Source: Candidatus Eiseniibacteriota bacterium (GTDB lineage: Bacteria > Eisenbacteria > RBG-16-71-46 > JAGVPR01). Taken from it: 10,436 nt of DNA. Made by a program: the position numbers and the translations under genes. This document shows positions 6,357 through 10,436 of the stretch, piece after piece. The DNA is taken from contig JAGVPR010000068.1 in the NCBI GenBank assembly GCA_020052115.1, positions 1-10,436 of the forward strand. The letters are read 5' to 3'. A model generated the notes under the pieces. It worked only from the letters and a program-made list of their open reading frames with translations. It made no database searches and was not told the origin of the DNA. Position 1 is the first letter of the stretch; every line of letters starts with the position of its first letter.

Positions 6357-7685
6357 CTAGACGGGGAACGAGATCACGAATGTCGAGCCTCGGCCCGGCT
6401 CGCTCTCGCGGATGCTCAGGCGCCCGCCGTGATACTCCTCGACGATGCGCCTCGTGAGCGTCAGGCCGAGGCCCCATCCGCGCTTCTTCGTCGTGTAGCC
6501 GGGCTCGAAGACGCGGCGCTGCTCGCGGGCGGCCATCCCGCGGCCGTGGTCGCGGATCGAAATCTCGACTGATTCCGTCTCCTTGCGCCGTCGAACGGAA
6601 ACCTCGATCCGGCCGCCGGCCGGCCGGGAGGCATCCACCGCGTTCTTGAGGAGATTCTCGAGCGCCCACTCGAGAAGCTCGGGGTTGCAGCTCACCATGG
6701 GCACCGCTTCATACTCCTCGACGATCTCGATCTCCTGCCCGAGCTGCGGCAGCCGGCGCGAGAGATAGTGGACCGCGCCGCGCACGACAGGCACGACGTC
6801 CTGCGGCTGCAGGCGCGGCTGCGACCCGACGTTCGAGAAACGGAGCGCGATCTTGTTGAGCCGCTCGACGTCGCTCTCGATCTCCTTCAGGATCTGCTCG
6901 AATCCCGCTCGTTCAAGTCGCGCCTCGGTCCCGCCCTGCCCCGCCGCCCGGTCCCGAAGGACCTCGGTCCAGCCGAGGAGGGATGAGAGGGGCGTGCCGA
7001 GCTGGTGCGCTGTCTCCTTGGCCATGCCGACCCAGATGTAGCGCTGCTCGCCGATCTTCACGCTGCGGTATCCCGCGTATCCCAGCCCCACGAACGCGAA
7101 GAGGATGAGCACCTGCACGAACGGGATCCAGCGGAGCTCCTTCACGATGCCCGGATCGCCGTAGTGCACGTATCCCAGCAAGCGGTCCGTTGTCGGCTCG
7201 AGCATCGGGATCGGGTTGTTCTCGCGATCCATCCTCTCGACCAGCGCGAGAATCTGTCGCAGCGCACCCGACGTCGGGGGATGCGCCAGATCCAGATCCA
7301 GGCTCTGCTCGACCGTCACCGTCGAGGCATCAATCCCGACGCCGCGCCAGGCCATCGGACGGCCTTCGGTGTCGGTGAGAACGATCGGGAAGCGGATCGG
7401 GCGGATCGCTTCCTCGAAGATGCCGGCGAGGTCCGCACTTTGCGCCGCGGGGAACGTCGTCACGGCGCAGAACTTCGCGAGCATCTGCGTCTGCGCGTCG
7501 GCCTGCGCGTTCAGGCCCTTGATGAGATGGTTCGTGTAGAGGAAGACCGCAGCCACCAGGATGCTGCTGCCGAGAAAGAGGTACCCCTTGAGAATGTTCG
7601 GATGCGTCCCGCCGCGGTGCGCCCGCGGTCGCGGCGCCGCGATCGTTGCCGGCTCGGACAGCCCCTGCGTTGTCGGCGTGGCGAT
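6357..7685 (-). CDS. Membrane sensor histidine kinase
   Basis: With the start at 7685 the product is 442 aa. Seen in order: a cytoplasmic Arg/Pro-rich tail, helix TM1 (~31-50, ILKGYLFLGSSILVAAVFLY), an outer segment (~51-185), helix TM2 (~186-205), and a kinase core. The core has the H box AKETAHQLGTPLSSLLGW (phospho-His227), N box ENLLKNAVDA, G1 DHGRGM, F box FEPGYTTK and G2 GWGLGLTLTRRI. No HAMP linker is evident. It should autophosphorylate on His227 and pass phosphate to a response regulator, but none is in the window and the signal is unknown. The first ordinary start, GTG at 7556, falls inside TM1, so it is probably wrong. ATC at 7685, 6 nt after AAGGAG in the last serS codons, fits best; a CTG at 7661 is another option. 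It is likely co-transcribed with serS. Confidence 0.85.
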   Translation of the reverse strand: MATPTTQGLSEPATIAAPRPRAHRGGTHPNILKGYLFLGSSILVAAVFLYTNHLIKGLNAQADAQTQMLAKFCAVTTFPAAQSADLAGIFEEAIRPIRFPIVLTDTEGRPMAWRGVGIDASTVTVEQSLDLDLAHPPTSGALRQILALVERMDRENNPIPMLEPTTDRLLGYVHYGDPGIVKELRWIPFVQVLILFAFVGLGYAGYRSVKIGEQRYIWVGMAKETAHQLGTPLSSLLGWTEVLRDRAAGQGGTEARLERAGFEQILKEIESDVERLNKIALRFSNVGSQPRLQPQDVVPVVRGAVHYLSRRLPQLGQEIEIVEEYEAVPMVSCNPELLEWALENLLKNAVDASRPAGGRIEVSVRRRKETESVEISIRDHGRGMAAREQRRVFEPGYTTKKRGWGLGLTLTRRIVEEYHGGRLSIRESEPGRGSTFVISFPV

Positions 7686-7688
7686 GGC

Positions 7689-8966
7689 CTACTCCTTCCC
7701 GGGACCGATTTCTACGCACCCCAGGTACGGTTGAAGCGCGGCCGGAACGCGGACGGTTCCCTGCGCTGTCTGGAAATTCTCCAGCAGCGCGATCATCGTG
7801 CGCGGAAGCGCGAGCCCGGATCCGTTGAGCGTGTGGACGTACTCCACACGCCCATCCTCGGCGCGGTAGCGGATGCCCATGCGGCGGGCCTGGAAGGACT
7901 CGAAGTTCGAGCAGGACGAGACCTCGAGCCAGCGCCCTCCCTCCCCCGCGGCGTACACCTCGAGGTCGTAGCACTTCGCGGCCGCGAAGGAAAGGTCTCC
8001 TCCGGCCAGCGTCACGACGCGATACGGCAGCTCGAGCGCCCGGAGCACCGCTTCGGCGTTGGCCACGAGCTGCTCCAGTTCCTCGTAGGAGCGATCGGGC
8101 TCGACGAATCGCACCATCTCCACCTTGTCGAACTGGTGTACGCGCATCAGGCCGCGCGTCTCTCGCCCGTACGCTCCCGACTCGCGGCGGAAACAGGGCG
8201 AGTAACCCGTCAGGTAGATCGGAAGCGAGCCGGCAGGCAGGATCTCGTCGCGCAGCGAGTTCGTGATCGGCACCTCGGCCGTCGGAATCAGGAAGAGATC
8301 ATCCACTTCGCAGCGATACATGTCCTCTTCGAGCTTCGGAAGCTGCCCCGTGCCGTAGGCGCTCTCGCGCCGGACGAGGTAGGGAACGGAGACCTCCGTG
8401 TAGCCGTGGCGCTTCGTGTGCAGGTCGAGCATGAAGTTGACGAGCGCCCGTTCCAGGCGTGCGCCGATGCCGCGCGTCATCGAGAAGTTCGAGCCGGAGA
8501 TCTTCGAGGCGGCTTTGAAATCGAGGATGCCGAGCGCCTCACCGATCTCCCAGTGCGCCAGCGGCTTGTACGACGCATCGGGCGGCGTTCCCCAGCGGCG
8601 AACCTCGACGTTGTTCTCCGGTCCTCCCGCGGGCACCGAGGGATGCGGCACGTTCGGGATCCAGATGAGGATGGCCTCCGCCTTCTCCTCGATGTCGCGC
8701 AGATCGGCCTCGAACGCCTTGATGCGGTCGGAGACCGAGCGCATCTCCTCGATGAGGGCTGCGGCATCCTGCTTCTCGCGCTTCAGACGGGCGATCTCCT
8801 GGGATGCCGTGTTCTGCCTGAAGCGCAACGTCTCGAGTTCCTGCAGGAGATCGCGGCGTCGCGCATCCAGCGCGAGCCAGCCGTCCAGATCGGCCTGCTG
8901 CCCCTTCAGGCGGAGCGCGTCGCGCACCTTCTCCGGATGCGCGCGGATGAACTTCGGATCGAGCAT
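7689..8966 (-). CDS. serS: Seryl-tRNA synthetase
   Basis: This enzyme charges tRNA-Ser, and tRNA-Sec where present, with serine in the cytoplasm. The 425 aa match the usual bacterial length. Residues ~28-105 form the long charged antiparallel coiled coil that grips the tRNA long arm, followed by the typical IPNVPHPSVPAG linker. The class II core then shows a motif 1 region (HGYTEVSVPYLV), TAEVPITN in the serine-site region, motif 2 (FRRESGAYGRETRGLMRVHQF) and motif 3 (LNGSGLALPRTMIALLENFQ). The ATG at 8966 is preceded by AGGAG at 5 nt, and MLDPKFIRAHPEKV is a standard serS start. It has its own promoter just after hemB, and the kinase gene follows with a 3-nt gap. No T-box leader is seen in the short leader. 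Confidence 0.97.
   Translation of the reverse strand: MLDPKFIRAHPEKVRDALRLKGQQADLDGWLALDARRRDLLQELETLRFRQNTASQEIARLKREKQDAAALIEEMRSVSDRIKAFEADLRDIEEKAEAILIWIPNVPHPSVPAGGPENNVEVRRWGTPPDASYKPLAHWEIGEALGILDFKAASKISGSNFSMTRGIGARLERALVNFMLDLHTKRHGYTEVSVPYLVRRESAYGTGQLPKLEEDMYRCEVDDLFLIPTAEVPITNSLRDEILPAGSLPIYLTGYSPCFRRESGAYGRETRGLMRVHQFDKVEMVRFVEPDRSYEELEQLVANAEAVLRALELPYRVVTLAGGDLSFAAAKCYDLEVYAAGEGGRWLEVSSCSNFESFQARRMGIRYRAEDGRVEYVHTLNGSGLALPRTMIALLENFQTAQGTVRVPAALQPYLGCVEIGPGKE
7692..7697 (-). promoter_or_regulatory. Shine-Dalgarno for the kinase inside the end of serS
   Basis: AAGGAG forms the Lys-Glu codons just before the serS stop TAG and stands 6 nt before the ATC at 7685. Its position implies that ribosomes ending serS can restart on the kinase. 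It is the main reason for placing the kinase start upstream of the GTG at 7556. Confidence 0.5.
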
Positions 8967-9007
8967 TCGGGCTCCTCAATCAAACCAAACGGTGCCGGGA
9001 CCTGCTG

Positions 9008-9040
9008 AATCGCCGACGGCATTTCGCGAACGCGGCGATT
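9008..9040. promoter_or_regulatory. Inverted repeat overlapping the serS -10 box
   Basis: AATCGCCG (9008-9015) and CGGCGATT (9033-9040) are perfect complements separated by 17 bases. One arm overlaps the TATAAT box and the other lies in the early leader, so it could be an operator for a repressor. It could also be chance in GC-rich DNA, or part of a hairpin in transcripts reading through from hemB. Confidence 0.3.
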
Positions 9041-9046
9041 ATAGCA
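9038..9046 (-). promoter_or_regulatory. Extended -10 promoter of serS
   Basis: The minus strand reads TGCTATAAT, a perfect TATAAT with the TGn extension that lets sigma-70-type polymerase start without a good -35 box; none is seen 16-18 bases upstream. It begins 12 bases downstream of hemB in the 91-bp gap. Transcription would start near 9031, giving a leader of about 65 nt. This is the best promoter match in the window and should serve serS and the kinase gene. Confidence 0.7.
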
Positions 9047-9057
9047 CCCGCCAGGCC

Positions 9058-10032
9058 CTACCGCTCCGCCAGCCACCCCGCGGCTTCCACCGCCGCGTAC
9101 GTGATGATGATGTCGGCCCCCGCCCTCTTGATCGCCGTGAGCACCTCGAGCGTCGCGCGCCGGCCGTCAATCCAGCCCATGCGCGCCGCGGCGGCGATCA
9201 TCGAACACTCCCCGCTCACGTTGTACGCCGCCACCGGGAGATGGAACGTCTCCTTCGCACGGCGGATCACATCCAGGTACGCCAGAGCGGGCTTCACCAT
9301 CAACATGTCGGCGCCTTCGGCCACATCGAGAGCCATCTCGCGGAGGGCTTCCTGCGCGTTCGCGGGATCCATCTGGTAGCCCTGCCGGTCGCCGAACTGC
9401 GGCGTGGATTCCGCCGCCTCGCGGAACGGCCCGTAGAAGGCCGAGGCGTATTTCGCGGCGTACGAGAGGATCGCCGTCTCCTCGAAGCCCGCCTCGTCGA
9501 GCCCGCTCCGGATGGCGCCCACGCGACCGTCCATCATATCGGAGGGGGCGACGACGTCGGCGCCCGCTCGAGCGTGCGAGACCGCCGCGCGCGCGAGGAT
9601 TTCGAGCGTCGGGTCGTTCAGGACGCGGCCGCCTTCGACGACGCCGCAATGACCGTGGCTCGTGTACTCGCAGAGACAGACATCGGTGATCACGAGGAGC
9701 TTCGTCTTCTCCTTGAGCGCCGCCGTCGCGCGCTGCACCGCTCCAGCGGGCGCGTACGCCTCTGAGCCCGCCGGATCCTTCTTTTCGGGGATCCCGAAGA
9801 GCAGCACGGCCGGAACCCCGGCATCCTCGACCCGTTTCGCTGCCTCGATCAAGCGGTCCACGGAGTAACGGAACTGCCCCGGCATCGAGCCGATCTCCTC
9901 GGCCACGCCGCTGCCGGGCACGACGAACATCGGATAGACGAAATCCGAGACCGAAAGCCGCGTCTCACGCACGAGGCGGCGCAGCCCTTCGCTTCGCCTG
10001 AGCCGTCGCGGCCTCTCGACCGGGAATCCCAT
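9058..10032 (-). CDS. hemB: Delta-aminolevulinic acid dehydratase (porphobilinogen synthase)
   Basis: HemB condenses two 5-aminolevulinate molecules into porphobilinogen, an early cytoplasmic step of haem and other tetrapyrrole synthesis. The 324 aa match the family length. Both active-site lysines are seen, in YAAKYASAFYGPF (Lys194) and MVKPALAYLD (Lys247, the Schiff-base position), as is the Cys cluster DVCLCEYTSHGHCG (Cys119, 121, 129). That cluster marks the zinc-dependent type rather than the magnesium type with Asp/Ala substitutions. The GYQMDPAN and VSGECSMI stretches are also standard. The ATG at 10032 is preceded by AGGAGG at 4 nt; the open frame beyond it is only the shadow of hemD. 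The gap to hemD is 8 bp, and the Shine-Dalgarno overlaps the hemD stop, so the two are one operon with coupled translation. Confidence 0.97.
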   Translation of the reverse strand: MGFPVERPRRLRRSEGLRRLVRETRLSVSDFVYPMFVVPGSGVAEEIGSMPGQFRYSVDRLIEAAKRVEDAGVPAVLLFGIPEKKDPAGSEAYAPAGAVQRATAALKEKTKLLVITDVCLCEYTSHGHCGVVEGGRVLNDPTLEILARAAVSHARAGADVVAPSDMMDGRVGAIRSGLDEAGFEETAILSYAAKYASAFYGPFREAAESTPQFGDRQGYQMDPANAQEALREMALDVAEGADMLMVKPALAYLDVIRRAKETFHLPVAAYNVSGECSMIAAAARMGWIDGRRATLEVLTAIKRAGADIIITYAAVEAAGWLAER

Positions 10033-10040
10033 GGTCCCTC

Positions 10041-10436
10041 CTACTCCTTCTCGAGGCCGAAGTGCGCGCTCAAAGCCTCGACGAGCCCTTCGATCGTGTA
10101 GCGCGAGGCTTCGACGCCGATCGGTATCCCCATCTCGCGCGCGGTCTCGGAAGTGATCGGGCCGATGGATGCCGCCACGACGGCGTCCCCCCACGGAAGC
10201 GCCTGCGCGAAGCCGCCGCCCAGCGCCTCGATGAAATTCCTCACCGTGGACGACGACGTGAACGTCACCGCATCCACCTCACCGCGTGACAGGGCGTCCC
10301 TGGCCGCATCGGCGCCGCTGCCGTCCACGACTGTCCGGTAGCAGGGAGCGATGACCACATCGGCGCCCGCGAGGCGGAGCGCCTCCGGAAGCGCATCTCG
10401 AGCGACCTCGGCGCGCGGCAGGAGGACACGCGTCCC
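10041..10436 (-). CDS. hemD: Uroporphyrinogen-III synthase, 5' truncated by window edge
   Basis: HemD closes and inverts ring D of hydroxymethylbilane to give uroporphyrinogen III. The visible 131 codons run open to the right edge, so the start lies outside. The fragment begins GTRVLLPRAEVARDALPEAL and continues LAGADVVIAPCYRTVV, the start of the second half of HemD proteins. SRGEVDAVTFTSSSTVRNFIEALG and AASIGPITSETAREMGIPIGVEAS (the conserved IGPxTxxxxxxxG part) follow. It ends with the short C-terminal helix TIEGLVEALSAHF. The family is poorly conserved overall, but these motifs and the hemB neighbour make the call firm. A fusion to an upstream methyltransferase or hemC cannot be excluded because the N-terminal half is missing. 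Confidence 0.9.
   Translation of the reverse strand, partial: GTRVLLPRAEVARDALPEALRLAGADVVIAPCYRTVVDGSGADAARDALSRGEVDAVTFTSSSTVRNFIEALGGGFAQALPWGDAVVAASIGPITSETAREMGIPIGVEASRYTIEGLVEALSAHFGLEKE

Noticed and set aside
7005..9008. Long plus-strand open frame (667 codons) opposite serS and the kinase
   Set aside because: It lies antisense to two confidently identified genes, is rich in Arg, His and Asp as expected from shadow frames in GC-rich DNA, and has no recognisable domain.
8967..9057. T-box or other riboswitch leader for serS
   Set aside because: The leader after the predicted start is only about 65 nt, with no T-box-like motif or terminator/antiterminator pair.
10033..10194. N-terminal extension of hemB
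   Set aside because: The extra 54 residues are Arg-rich shadow of hemD; the ATG at 10032 has a strong Shine-Dalgarno and gives the normal family length.
1..10436. CRISPR arrays, transposons, tRNA or rRNA genes
   Set aside because: No short direct-repeat/spacer pattern, transposase motif, terminal inverted repeats or RNA-gene signature was seen on either strand.

Overview
This is a high-GC bacterial window with normal Shine-Dalgarno-led genes, mostly on the minus strand. Three seen features hint at the source: a secreted protein with a FlgD-like/Por-type C-terminal domain, a thrombospondin-type-3 calcium repeat and a GEVED-like domain, and a second secreted protein made of a tandem repeat. 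Together with the GC-rich codon use they suggest an uncultured lineage of the FCB/Eisenbacteria type. That placement is inference; no marker phylogeny could be run. The first 13 bases match the common end of Illumina sequencing adapters, so the window probably starts at an untrimmed metagenomic contig end. The right edge cuts through a gene and shows no adapter.

Left part (1-3544): the 3' end of a class I/II-type aminotransferase (+) converges on a large secreted multidomain protein (-, 983 aa). That protein has a signal peptide, a six-bladed NHL/Vgb-like propeller, a GEVED-like domain, an unassigned middle, a type-3 repeat and a FlgD-like tail. A strong hairpin lies between the two genes, and a good sigma-70-type promoter precedes the big gene.

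Middle (3545-6337): a cytoplasmic-type GH13 alpha-amylase (-) with all catalytic residues is divergent from a secreted 268-aa protein (+) built of two ~105-residue repeats of unknown family. The 249-bp gap between them holds weak promoter candidates for both directions.

Right part (6357-10436), all minus strand and read right to left: hemD (5' end outside the window), hemB, serS and a membrane sensor histidine kinase. hemD and hemB make consecutive steps of tetrapyrrole synthesis and are tightly packed. serS has its own extended -10 promoter just after hemB. The kinase follows serS so closely that its best Shine-Dalgarno lies in the last codons of serS, and the best-placed start is a non-standard ATC. 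Its usual-type GTG start would cut the first membrane helix in half. No response regulator is in the window.

No CRISPR array, transposon, rRNA or tRNA was seen, and no gap between genes exceeds 300 bases. I do not see a clear new defence or biosynthetic system. The most unusual items are the duplicated-domain secreted protein, the mosaic secreted propeller protein and the kinase start.
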